Source: Paenibacillus protaetiae (GTDB lineage: Bacteria > Bacillota > Bacilli > Paenibacillales > Paenibacillaceae). Taken from it: DNA of 64,000 bases. The DNA lies in assembly GCF_004135365.1 (NCBI RefSeq), contig NZ_CP035492.1, positions 2,836,001-2,900,000 of the forward strand. The letters run 5' to 3'. The translations under genes were made by a program, and so were the position numbers. This document shows positions 25,799-33,799 of the stretch, piece by piece; position 1 is the first letter of the stretch; the number at the start of each line of letters is the position of its first letter. The notes under the pieces are model-generated. The model made no database searches. It had not been told where the DNA came from and saw nothing but the letters and a program-made list of their open reading frames with translations.

Positions 25799-26534
25799 TA
25801 TTTTCCCTCCCCGCTATCGGTTTTGCCGGCATAAGCCGGCTGGCATCCTTCAGATCCTGTTCCCGGATCCGCGGAATGGAAGTTAACACCGGCAAGCCGA
25901 GTATCCGCTCTACATCCTCTTCGGTGTTAATGCTGTCATCCAGGTAATCGAGCAGGAATGCAATGCCGATGCCAAGCATCAGGCCCAGCATAAAAGCAAC
26001 GGCAATGTTCATTTTTGGGTTTGGAGCAACCGGTCCATGCGATTCCGACGGATCGGCCTGATCCAAAACCGAAATATTGTCCACCTTCATCAAGGAAGGC
26101 ACCGATTTCTGAAAAACAAGGGCGACCGCGTTGGCGATCTGAGCGGCGTGCCCGTACGACTCGTCCTTGACGGAAATCGACATGACCTGCGTTTCGTTCA
26201 CGGAGCTGACGTTCACTTTGCCGATCAAATCCCCGTAGGACTCGTTAAGCTGCGGATAATCCGATGCCACCTGCTTCATAATGCGAGGCGTTTTAATAAT
26301 CTCTTTGTAGGTTTTGATCAGCTTCACCGTTGAATCAATAGCGCCAAGATCCATAGTGGTCAGCAGCGAGCTGCTTCCTTTGTAATCATTGACAATCAGC
26401 TTTGCGGTCGCTTCATATTGCGGCTTCACCAGGTAATAAGAGTAGATGCCTGTCGAAAGACAAAAGATGATGACGATAAGCGCAATCATCCACAATCTTT
26501 TTCGAACGATTGTCCAGTATTGTTTTAATTCCAA
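25779..26534 (-). CDS. Wzz/YwqC-type chain-length regulator and BY-kinase activator
   Basis: This 251-residue membrane protein has two transmembrane helices, about residues 14-34 and 175-200, flanking an extracellular Wzz domain (TAKLIVNDYKGSSSLLTTMDLGAIDSTVKLIKTYKEIIKTPRIM). The second helix is preceded by the PNPKMN proline motif and followed by a cytoplasmic tail with LDYLDDSINTEEDVERILGLPVLTSIP, the usual kinase-activating segment. The TTG at 26534 was chosen because GGAGG lies 7 bases before it; the longer ORF start has no ribosome site. Confidence 0.92.
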   Translation of the reverse strand: MELKQYWTIVRKRLWMIALIVIIFCLSTGIYSYYLVKPQYEATAKLIVNDYKGSSSLLTTMDLGAIDSTVKLIKTYKEIIKTPRIMKQVASDYPQLNESYGDLIGKVNVSSVNETQVMSISVKDESYGHAAQIANAVALVFQKSVPSLMKVDNISVLDQADPSESHGPVAPNPKMNIAVAFMLGLMLGIGIAFLLDYLDDSINTEEDVERILGLPVLTSIPRIREQDLKDASRLMPAKPIAGRENNVSFDV

Positions 26535-26568
26535 AATAGTTCCTCCATTGCTTGTAAAGTCAGTTGGA

Positions 26569-26669
26569 CTTGTTGGCGAGAGGCTCCGAAACGAATAGAA
26601 ATTCGTATATACATTATTCATTACGCGACCATCGAGGCGTGGCATGACAGCCCAAGCTCTGCCAACAAG
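26569..26669 (-). promoter_or_regulatory. inverted repeat enclosing the leader of the wzz gene
   Basis: On the minus strand CTTGTTGGC and GCCAACAAG pair across 101 bases, just after the small hypothetical gene and before wzz. Inside lies a small ACGAAT-ttct-ATTCGT hairpin. No T-run follows, so it is not an ordinary terminator. Function is unknown. Confidence 0.4.
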
Positions 26670-26672
26670 GCG

Positions 26673-26981
26673 TTACATTACGCGCTTGCTGTCTACAGCT
26701 GCCCAGCCTTCTGCATCAATAAACGCCCCGACCGTGCCGCCTTGAATAATAAATTCCATCATATCCTCAAAGCAGGCGTCGATTCCCCGTTTGTGCAATA
26801 AAGCCGTTGTAACTGCCGCCAAATCAACCCGCTGTTTCACTCGGCCGGAATCCGGCAGCCCGGCTAAATCCGCTTCGTTTAAGCTTGCCGCTTCCCGCCG
26901 GGAGAGCGTCGGGTCTTCCGACAGCCGCTTCAAAAACTGCGCCAATCTGACTTTTTTCTGCTCCTGATTCCAAACGTTCAT
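26673..26981 (-). CDS. small protein of unknown function at the head of the exopolysaccharide operon
   Basis: I do not recognise this 102-residue soluble protein. It begins MNVWNQEQKKVRLAQFLKRLSEDPTLSRRE, has a charged helical N-half, and ends in a beta-like FIIQGGTVGAFIDAEGWAAVDSKRVM. The ATG at 26981 lies 12 bases after GGAGGG, a loose spacing. The frame is open further upstream to 27170 but without a ribosome site. It is 138 bases before wzz, on the same strand, so it is likely the first gene of the transcript. A regulatory role is possible but unsupported. Confidence 0.5.
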   Translation of the reverse strand: MNVWNQEQKKVRLAQFLKRLSEDPTLSRREAASLNEADLAGLPDSGRVKQRVDLAAVTTALLHKRGIDACFEDMMEFIIQGGTVGAFIDAEGWAAVDSKRVM

Positions 26982-27705
26982 CTCTTCGATTTCCCTCCAT
27001 CCAAGTGACACGGTGCAACCTTTATCTCTTCTGTACCATGGAAAATGAAAGACAGCTACGTTTCGAACAGCTCCGGGTTCATCTGCACCCTGCGTTATTC
27101 CGGTGTTGCTCTGCATCAAGTATGACACAGAACGCCGCAGCTGGTTGAGGGAATAAAGGCTTGGTTTCAATTAGTCAATCCTATTCATTTTGAAAATGCT
27201 TCTCATAAGCAAGGCTACCTAATTATTCAATATGAGAACTTTTTTCCTTTTCTCATTTTAGAGCCTTCCATTTTCGTTTTTACATTTTTCTGAATATCGA
27301 AAGCGCTTTACTGTTTTGCAGCCCGGTGCACCTTTGGACTCACCCCATTTTCACCTGCATTTACGTATTTTTCCTGTAACATCAAGGATCTTCCGTAAAT
27401 GGCGCAATAATCGCCCCTGAATGTAATCGCTGCCAAAATGAAGCGCGGCGGCAAGGAAGGGACTAACGGCCAGCAGTCCTAATTTTGTCCTATACGAGGT
27501 CATGCCTCTTGCACAAATTCCATCGCGACGGACTAAAAAACCAAAAACCGGATTACCGTGCGTTTGGGCCTAATTGGTAGGTCCAGCTGGGATTCTGCAT
27601 GCCGGATATCCCGCTTCGCAAGCCCGGTTTTCCGCTGCGCGGCTATTCGGCCAGCCCCCTATTGGGCAGCGGCGCTGCCTGCGCCACACCGTCAATCCGG
27701 CATAC
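26982..27705. promoter_or_regulatory. upstream region of the exopolysaccharide operon (724 bases, non-coding)
   Basis: No convincing gene lies here. The AT-rich part at 27150-27300 probably holds the operon promoter: on the minus strand TTGACT and TATTCC are 17 bases apart (about 27147-27175). An inverted repeat, TTCTCATA at 27200-27207 and TATGAGAA at 27231-27238, looks like a paired operator. The palindrome AAAGCGCTTT at 27300-27309 resembles the core of a CcpA cre site but deviates at the flanks. The rest, 27310-27700, shows nothing I can name. Confidence 0.45.
27300..27309. promoter_or_regulatory. cre-like palindrome (possible CcpA site)
   Basis: AAAGCGCTTT matches the ten central bases of a cre site. 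Three flanking positions of the 14-base consensus deviate, so binding is uncertain. It lies upstream of the putative exopolysaccharide promoter. Confidence 0.35.
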
Positions 27706-27756
27706 CAAAAAGCCGGCATGCTGCCGTCCGCTCTAAAGCGGCGCAGCCATGCCGGC
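27706..27756 (-). terminator. terminator of xpt
   Basis: On the minus strand GCCGGCATG and CATGCCGGC enclose a second GC-rich helix and are followed by TTTTTG. It lies 16 bases past the xpt stop. Confidence 0.85.
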
Positions 27757-27771
27757 CCGTCAAACCTGATC

Positions 27772-28368
<597 letters not shown>

Positions 28369-28429
28369 TCATACACCATTCCTATAATATAGTGAGACTA
28401 CTAGCAAACAGGCCAGAATGCAATAGGCT

Positions 28430-28765
28430 TTAATGCGCTGCAGCTGCGGAAAGCGGCGCTTCCTTGGACGAGCGGAACAGGTATGCGATTAGCATAACCG
28501 CTGCGAAACCAATCAAATACACGGATACAACACCCAGATTGCTCCAGTAAATATCCCCGTTGCCGGTTGAAATAACAGCCTTCAGGCTTCGCAGCACGTA
28601 TGTCATCGGCAGGCAGCCGCCCACTGCTTGAATCCATTGCGGCGCAAGCTCCATCGGGAACGTGCCGCCGCTGCTCGCCAGCTGCGTAACGACCAGCGCG
28701 ATGCCGACAAGCTTGCCCAGCGTGCCAAAGACCGCAACCAGCATCAAAATAAGAGTCGTTTGCAA
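28430..28765 (-). pseudogene. remnant: C-terminal end of a YhgE/Pip-type membrane protein
   Basis: These 111 residues match only the last two or three transmembrane helices of the YhgE/Pip (ABC-2 permease-like) family. They contain GKLVGIALVVTQLASSGGTFPMELAPQWIQAVGGCLPMTYVLRSLKAVIS, a hallmark of the C-terminus. Full proteins have roughly 700 or more residues and a large extracellular domain. Upstream of the fragment there is no more matching sequence, only the AT-rich promoter of the divergent marR gene, so most of the gene is deleted. The nominal TTG start has no ribosome site. Confidence 0.7.
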
Positions 28766-28870
28766 ATGTCTGTTTAAAACGAAACATTATTTACCAGCAT
28801 TTCTTGCATTGTGCAAGCAGTCAAGGTAAGCTAACAATAATACAGACATACAGGATAGGAATGTAGAACG

Positions 28871-29323
28871 ATGACTAACCATGACAAATCACCCTACAGC
28901 TTGCTTGAAAGCCAAATTTCGATTTTTATGCGCCGCGCCGAAGCGGCTCGCCTGTCCAACATTATGGGCAAAGAGATGGACCGCTCCTCGTATTTGATTC
29001 TCCGGCTGCTTGAAAGCCGCGGAGCGCTTGGCATCAAATCCATTTCGGATATTTTCCAGCTGGATATTTCAACGGTAAGCCGGCAAATTAATGCTCTGGA
29101 AGCAAAAGGGCTTGTAGAACGGTTAACCGACCCTAATGATGCGCGGATCAGCCTGCTGCAGCTTAGCCCGGATGCACCGGCGCTGCTGGCGGAAGTCCGG
29201 CAGTCCAGAGAACAGTTCTATGAGCATCTGCTCTCCGACTGGTCGCAGGACGAAATCGTCACATTCGGCAAACTGCTTCACAAATTTAATGAAACCGCAG
29301 AAAGCCGAAAGCGTACGCGATGA
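28871..29323 (+). CDS. MarR family transcriptional regulator (first of a tandem pair)
   Basis: This 150-residue winged-helix protein has MDRSSYLILRLLES, GIKSISDIFQLDISTVSRQINALEAKGLVERLTDPNDARISLLQLS, covering the recognition helix and the beta-wing with its DxR motif. MarR proteins are dimeric repressors that respond to small phenolic or oxidant ligands. It is divergent from the YhgE/Pip remnant, often the regulated partner of such regulators, and is followed after 38 bases by a second MarR gene. Confidence 0.9.
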   Translation: MTNHDKSPYSLLESQISIFMRRAEAARLSNIMGKEMDRSSYLILRLLESRGALGIKSISDIFQLDISTVSRQINALEAKGLVERLTDPNDARISLLQLSPDAPALLAEVRQSREQFYEHLLSDWSQDEIVTFGKLLHKFNETAESRKRTR

Positions 29324-29361
29324 TAGAACTAAACTCATCATTAGAGGAAAGAAGGTGAACT

Positions 29362-29778
29362 ATGGACGAAGCCTTATTGCAGCTGCTCGACTATGAAATC
29401 AGCATTCTTCACCGGCGCGCCTCGCTAAACCGCAAAATCGGAGAGCTTGACCGTGCTGCATATTTGCTTTTATACCAAATGTCCGTCCTGGGCAAAATCG
29501 GGGTTAAAGCGCTTGCAGAAGAATTTCATCTCGATGTCTCGACCATCAGCCGTCAAACGTCCGCCCTGGAGGAAAAAGGTTATGTCATGCGGACGCCTGA
29601 TCCGGACGACGGACGGGCCAGCTACTTCGAGCTGACTGATCTGGGCAGGGAGAAGCTGCGCGATGCGCAGGCTTACCGGATGTCCCGCTTCAAGCGTATA
29701 TTTGAAGAATGGAACGATGAGGATCTTCAGAAGTTTGGCCATTATATGGTGCGCGTCAACCGCACATTTATTGATTAG
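29362..29778 (+). CDS. MarR family transcriptional regulator (second of a tandem pair)
   Basis: This 138-residue MarR protein is paralogous to its neighbour over the DNA-binding domain: [50 protein letters not shown]. The HTH and wing (DPDDGR) are intact. GAAGGTG precedes the ATG. The pair probably share one transcript and may heterodimerise; ligand and targets are unknown. A terminator follows. Confidence 0.9.
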   Translation: MDEALLQLLDYEISILHRRASLNRKIGELDRAAYLLLYQMSVLGKIGVKALAEEFHLDVSTISRQTSALEEKGYVMRTPDPDDGRASYFELTDLGREKLRDAQAYRMSRFKRIFEEWNDEDLQKFGHYMVRVNRTFID

Positions 29779-29784
29779 ATGCAA

Positions 29785-29823
29785 AAAGGAAGCATACGGG
29801 ACCGGCCCGCTGCTTCCTTTTTT
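29785..29823 (+). terminator. terminator of the marR pair
   Basis: AAAGGAAGCA pairs with TGCTTCCTTT around an inner CGGG/CCCG helix, followed by TTTTT. It also has an A-run on the other side, so it could serve the convergent esterase gene. Confidence 0.85.
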
Positions 29824-29836
29824 GTATGCGTGCAAG

Positions 29837-30618
29837 CTACCGGTTAAGCGGCAGCCACTCCAGCACCCGCTGGATTTTTTTGTCCCAATACCCCATTCAT
29901 GGGTGCCGGGCTCTTCTTCATATGTAATATCGAGGCCAAGCCCGCGCGCATGGGCCAGAAACTTCTGGTTGTCCCCGTACAGAAAATCTTCCGTACCGCA
30001 GCATTGGAACAGCTTCGTCCGGGGCCCGTCATATGCAGCCAGCTGAGCGGCGGCATGAAACAGGTCGCCTGCGCCGCCCGCTACGTCTTCTACCGAGCCA
30101 AAAATATTTTCCGCCTCCAGCGGGAAAAACAGCCCGCCCTGGTCTTCCGCTCTGGACAGGACATCCAGCGCGCCCGACAAGCTGGCCGCCGCCGCATACC
30201 GGCCGGGAAAGTTCAGCCCGATTTTGAATGCGCCGTAGCCGCCCATGGACAAGCCGGCCACAAAGTTGTCTTCCCTTTTGTCCGAAATCGGGAAAAAAGA
30301 ACGCGCCAGAGCCGGCAGCTCCTCGGTTACAAATGTCCAATAATCATAGCCGCGCTTCATGTCCGCATAGAAGCTCCGGCCTACATCCGGCATCACAACG
30401 GCAATCCCTTTCTCCGTGGCATAACGTTCAATGGATGTTTTGCGCATCCATGCCGTGTGGTCGTCCGACAGCCCGTGAAGCAAATACAATACCGGATACT
30501 TGCCTTCGAACGAAGCGCCCGACGTTCCGATTGCTTCCTTTTGCTGAGGCAAAATGACATTCATCGAGGTGGATACCCGAAGCGTATCCGAATAGAAATC
30601 GCATTGAAAAAAAGCCAC
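29837..30618 (-). CDS. esterase of the EstA/FrmB type (frameshifted near the 3' end)
   Basis: This alpha/beta-hydrolase has [12 protein letters not shown], the nucleophile elbow GLSMGGYG (Ser), the acid near [11 protein letters not shown] and the catalytic His in PGTHEWG. It is close to tributyrin esterase and S-formylglutathione hydrolase-like proteins. After THEWG the normal frame needs one more base: adding a G to the run at 29891-29894 restores [17 protein letters not shown] and a stop at 29837-29839 (260 residues). As written, the frame runs on for over 100 residues antisense to marR, which is not a real tail. The GTG start at 30618 follows AAGGGGAA. The catalytic triad is before the shift. 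Confidence 0.8.
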
Positions 30619-30793
30619 TGGCGTGTTCCCCTTCCCGCTCCTTCACGGAGTTCATATGCGTTAAGCTTATCAATAAATGAGTCTGCATTTCAAATATTTT
30701 ATGGTACAATCTGACTCGTACGCCATCAATACAAGCCAAACGCCCGGTGCTGCGGAGACACAGCGCACCTTATCCATAAAAGGAGGAACATTC

Positions 30794-31309
30794 ATGTTCA
30801 AAAAGAAAGGCATCAGCCAAATAACCGCCAAAGCGAAAGGCCAGGATCTCATTCTTGAGCGGGTATTCGACGCGCCCAAGGAGGCCGTATTCCGCGCTTA
30901 CAAGGAAGCGGACCAGCTTGTGCGCTGGTGGGGGCCAAACGGCTGGACGCTTACCCATTGCTCCGTCGACTTCCGTCCCGGCGGCAGCTGGCATTACTGC
31001 ATGTCGCAAGACGGCGGCGAAATGGCTTCGTGGGGCAAAGCCGTATACAACGAAATTGAAGAACCCGATAAAATCGTATACAACGATTATTTCTCCGATG
31101 AAGAAGGCGGCATCAACCCGGACATGCAGCAGCTGCTGATCACATTGACGTTCGAGACGAAAGGCAAAATGACGAAACTCATTAACCGTGCGCATTTCGC
31201 TTCCCCTGAAGCGCTGAAATCGACGCTGGAGATGGGCCTCGTGCAAGGCATGTCCCAAACCTGGGACCGTCTGGCCGCCCACTTGAAGGAGACAGCCGCC
31301 GGCAAATAA
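30794..31309 (+). CDS. SRPBCC (AHSA1/START-like) domain protein
   Basis: This 171-residue protein has the AHSA1 signature ILERVFDAPKEAVFRAYKEADQLVRWWGPNGWT, then VDFRPGGSWHYCM and the C-terminal helix GMSQTWDRLAAHL. The fold is a hydrophobic ligand pocket. Family members occur beside ArsR regulators or as stress proteins, and function is rarely known. The ATG at 30794 follows a perfect AAAAGGAGG. Single gene with its own promoter and a strong terminator. Confidence 0.85.
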   Translation: MFKKKGISQITAKAKGQDLILERVFDAPKEAVFRAYKEADQLVRWWGPNGWTLTHCSVDFRPGGSWHYCMSQDGGEMASWGKAVYNEIEEPDKIVYNDYFSDEEGGINPDMQQLLITLTFETKGKMTKLINRAHFASPEALKSTLEMGLVQGMSQTWDRLAAHLKETAAGK

Positions 31310-31332
31310 GCCGCTGGCCCGCTTGGAAAAGC

Positions 31333-31402
31333 AAAAAGTGCAGTTTATTTCGGCTCCAATGACTCCAGAGGGGGATTGGAAGCTGATTAAACTGCACTTT
31401 TT
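31333..31402. terminator. 70-base terminator hairpin between convergent genes
   Basis: AAAAAGTGCAGTTTA pairs perfectly with TAAACTGCACTTTTT. An inner GCTCCAAT/ATTGGA helix extends it. A/T runs on both sides allow use by both the SRPBCC gene and the convergent reductase gene. Confidence 0.85.
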
Positions 31403-31422
31403 TTACCTGAATACTGCCTTAA

Positions 31423-32343
31423 TTAAAGCTCCGCATCCTGCGGATGAGGTTTCGTAACCAGCTCAGCGGCTGCAGCATTGGATGCGACCTGCTCCGGATT
31501 TTTGCAGCCCGGGATCACTGTCGTCACCGCCGCATGGTCAAGGCACCATGCGAGCGCCCAGCTGGCCATGTCGACGCCCTCCGGCACTTCTTCCTTCGCG
31601 ATGCGCTCCACTTCCTGCAGCGTACGGAACGTAGCATCCGAGTCATGGCGATGGCGCACATCGGTAGCGCCAAATACGGCGCCCGGCTTATATTTGCCGC
31701 TCAAATAGCCGCTGGCGAGCGGAACGCGCGCAAGCACGCCCAAATCTTGGCGCTGGGCGGACGGGAATACCCGCTCCTCCGGCTTGCGGTCCAGCCGGTT
31801 GTACACGACCTGGATCGTCTTCGAGCCTACCTTGTCGGATGCATCGGTCTGATGCAGGTTGTCGTTGCTGCCGATGGACGTGCCGATATGGCGGATTTTG
31901 CCCGCTTGCACCTGCTTGTCCAGCGCCGTCCACAGCTCGTCGTTATCAAACGCAGCATCCGGTCCGGAATGGAACTGGTACAAGTCGATATAGTCGGTCT
32001 GCAGCGCTTTCAAGGATGCGTCCAGCTGCTTGATGACGTCTTCTCCCGTAAACGCGTCGGTTCTTGTAAACCGCTCGTGAAAATGATGGCCAAACTTGGT
32101 CGCAATAACCCAGTCCTCCCGGTTGCGCCGCTGTATGTAATTGCCGATGAAAGACTCCGACAAGTGATCGCCGTAACATTCGGCGGTGTCGATCAGATTG
32201 ATGCCCAGCTCGCGTCCTTTATCCAAAATCGCGTCGGCTTCCGCTTGTGTGAACTGATAACCCCACTCGCCGCCAAACTGCCACGTGCCGATTCCGATTA
32301 CGGATACGGTTAATTCGGTTTTGCCTAATCTGCGGTATTTCAT
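31423..32343 (-). CDS. aldo/keto reductase
   Basis: This 306-residue NADPH-dependent (beta/alpha)8-barrel oxidoreductase begins MKYRRLGKTELTVSVIGIGTWQFGG. The catalytic tetrad is visible: Asp and Tyr in NLIDTAECYG, Lys in ATKFGHH, and His in YQFHSGPD. The C-terminal cofactor region is VIPGCKNPEQVASN. Most like the IolS/YhdN group. The start at 32343 follows GGAGGAG. Substrate is unknown. Confidence 0.92.
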   Translation of the reverse strand: MKYRRLGKTELTVSVIGIGTWQFGGEWGYQFTQAEADAILDKGRELGINLIDTAECYGDHLSESFIGNYIQRRNREDWVIATKFGHHFHERFTRTDAFTGEDVIKQLDASLKALQTDYIDLYQFHSGPDAAFDNDELWTALDKQVQAGKIRHIGTSIGSNDNLHQTDASDKVGSKTIQVVYNRLDRKPEERVFPSAQRQDLGVLARVPLASGYLSGKYKPGAVFGATDVRHRHDSDATFRTLQEVERIAKEEVPEGVDMASWALAWCLDHAAVTTVIPGCKNPEQVASNAAAAELVTKPHPQDAEL

Positions 32344-32374
32344 CAACAATTCTCCTCCAATCAAATGTAAGCTT

Positions 32375-32430
32375 AAAAAAAATAGAGCCGGGTGAAAGGC
32401 TTGCTTATTCCGCTCTGCTCTCACCCGGCT
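32375..32430 (-). terminator. terminator of the yojF-bshB2 operon
   Basis: AGCCGGGTGA/TCACCCGGCT on the minus strand is followed by an eight-T run, 50 bases past the bshB2 stop. Confidence 0.8.
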
Positions 32431-32479
32431 TCCAGCCTCGCCGAATCGCTCAGCTTTAGCGCCTGTTGTTTACCGCCGC

Positions 32480-33130
32480 TTAAGCGAAGCGGTATGTCCA
32501 GAATCTTTCAGTGCCAAGCCGAGATACAATTTCCTCGGCATCCGATTGGCTGTTGAACGCAGCATGCATATGAAACTGCGAGCTGTGGGATCGGACCGAA
32601 GCCAGCTTATGCTCAATATAACGCTTGACGTCCACCTGAACGTCCGGCGCTCCAATCGCCTGCTCATGCCCGGCTGCAAACGCCATCGCTCTGACAAGCG
32701 GGCGTTCGCCGGGCGCCATGCCGCCAACGACACGCACAACGGCCGCTCCGGTCGCGTCATGGTCCGGATGGACGGCAAAGCCAGGGAAAAACGTATAAAT
32801 GATCTGCGGCTGCACCTCGTCGATCACTTCGCGGATGCGGCCGTCAAGCAGCGCCTGATCTTCGAATTCGATCATTTTATCGTGGAAGCCCAGCAGCTTC
32901 AAATGCTGTATGCCGATGGCATGGCATGACTGCTCCAGCTCGCGGGTCCGGATTTCGGGCAAAGTAATCCGGTTGGCGAACGGCGGGCTGCCCATATTAC
33001 GCGCCATCTGCCCTAAGGTCAGACAGGCGTAAGTCACTTCCGCTCCATCATGGATATGGGAAGCAAGCGTGCCGGAAAGCCCAAAGCATTCGTCGTCCGG
33101 ATGCGGCAGCACTACTAAAATACGTTCCAT
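32480..33130 (-). CDS. bshB2: bacillithiol biosynthesis deacetylase BshB2
   Basis: This 216-residue PIG-L/LmbE-fold zinc hydrolase removes acetate from N-acetylglucosaminyl-malate (or detoxifies bacillithiol conjugates). PHPDDE at residues 9-14 supplies the zinc His and two Asp; the third ligand is in FAVHPDHDATG. The sequence follows B. subtilis YojG: LTLGQMARNMGSPPFANRITLPEIR. It lies 55 bases downstream of yojF, the same pairing as in B. subtilis. The substrate split between BshB1 and BshB2 cannot be decided from sequence. Confidence 0.92.
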   Translation of the reverse strand: MERILVVLPHPDDECFGLSGTLASHIHDGAEVTYACLTLGQMARNMGSPPFANRITLPEIRTRELEQSCHAIGIQHLKLLGFHDKMIEFEDQALLDGRIREVIDEVQPQIIYTFFPGFAVHPDHDATGAAVVRVVGGMAPGERPLVRAMAFAAGHEQAIGAPDVQVDVKRYIEHKLASVRSHSSQFHMHAAFNSQSDAEEIVSRLGTERFWTYRFA

Positions 33131-33185
33131 GTTAACCCTTCCTTTCTATATCAATACATCATAAGTGCGGCAATACAGATATGCC

Positions 33186-33533
33186 TTAGAACGGCTCCGG
33201 CCCAAGCAGCAGCGCAACGACAAGCTTGCCGTCCTGCTCATGGCCTTCCAGCACAATGCGGTCCGTCTCATGCTCATCGTAGTGGGTCAGCCCTTCGGCG
33301 AACACCCAGCCGCCCCGCTCCAGTTTCAGCCCGACCCGGTAAGGGCCGCTGCCGGAAATCGAGCCATGCGTATAGCGAATAGGGACATTTTTAATAAAAT
33401 TGGCAGCTACAAGCCGCGATTTATCGTGATGCGAGGTATATGCGCCGTTTGTAATTTCAAGGTGAACGTAAAGCTCACGCTCTTTCAGCGAATCGAGCAG
33501 CAGCTGTACGCGTACCGGTTCAATCATCCGCAT
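33186..33533 (-). CDS. yojF: YojF-like protein (DUF1806)
   Basis: This 115-residue protein contains LYVHLEITNGAYTSHHDKSRLVAANFIKNVPI and GPYRVGLKLERGGWVFAEGLTHYDE, matching the YojF/DUF1806 family found next to bshB2 in bacilli. Function is unknown; context ties it to bacillithiol metabolism. No signal or membrane segment. It is first of the two-gene operon. Confidence 0.85.
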   Translation of the reverse strand: MRMIEPVRVQLLLDSLKERELYVHLEITNGAYTSHHDKSRLVAANFIKNVPIRYTHGSISGSGPYRVGLKLERGGWVFAEGLTHYDEHETDRIVLEGHEQDGKLVVALLLGPEPF

Positions 33534-33732
33534 GGGGGATTCCTCCTCTTCTGTTCCTGTGAATGTACAAGACCAATATAATAGCCGTACTTCTATAATA
33601 GCTCATAATAGCTTTTGGCTCAAACGATATATCCGCCTAATCCGATTGGATTTTAACAACTTACAACCTGCCGCTTGTCCGACAAACCAGCGCTTCTCGT
33701 CTGGCGCCTTAATATCCAAGTGCCTTTCGCAA

Positions 33733-33773
33733 TAAAAAGCGAAACCTCCCGGCAATAATTACCGGGAGGTTTC
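33733..33773 (-). terminator. terminator of the phosphoester ABC operon
   Basis: GAAACCTCCCGG/CCGGGAGGTTTC with a nine-base loop, followed by GCTTTTTA on the minus strand, shortly after the binding-protein gene. Confidence 0.8.
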
Positions 33774-33799
33774 TTTGGCGTACAGCTGTACATTGGACT

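Noticed and set aside
27540-27705. Inverted and repeated GCCGGCAT-like motifs as a mobile-element end
   Set aside because: They are short, irregular and partly belong to the xpt terminator; there is no transposase or target duplication.
29470-29836. C-terminal extension of the esterase into the marR gene
   Set aside because: It results from a missing base; the proper ending lies in the next frame with a stop at 29837-29839.
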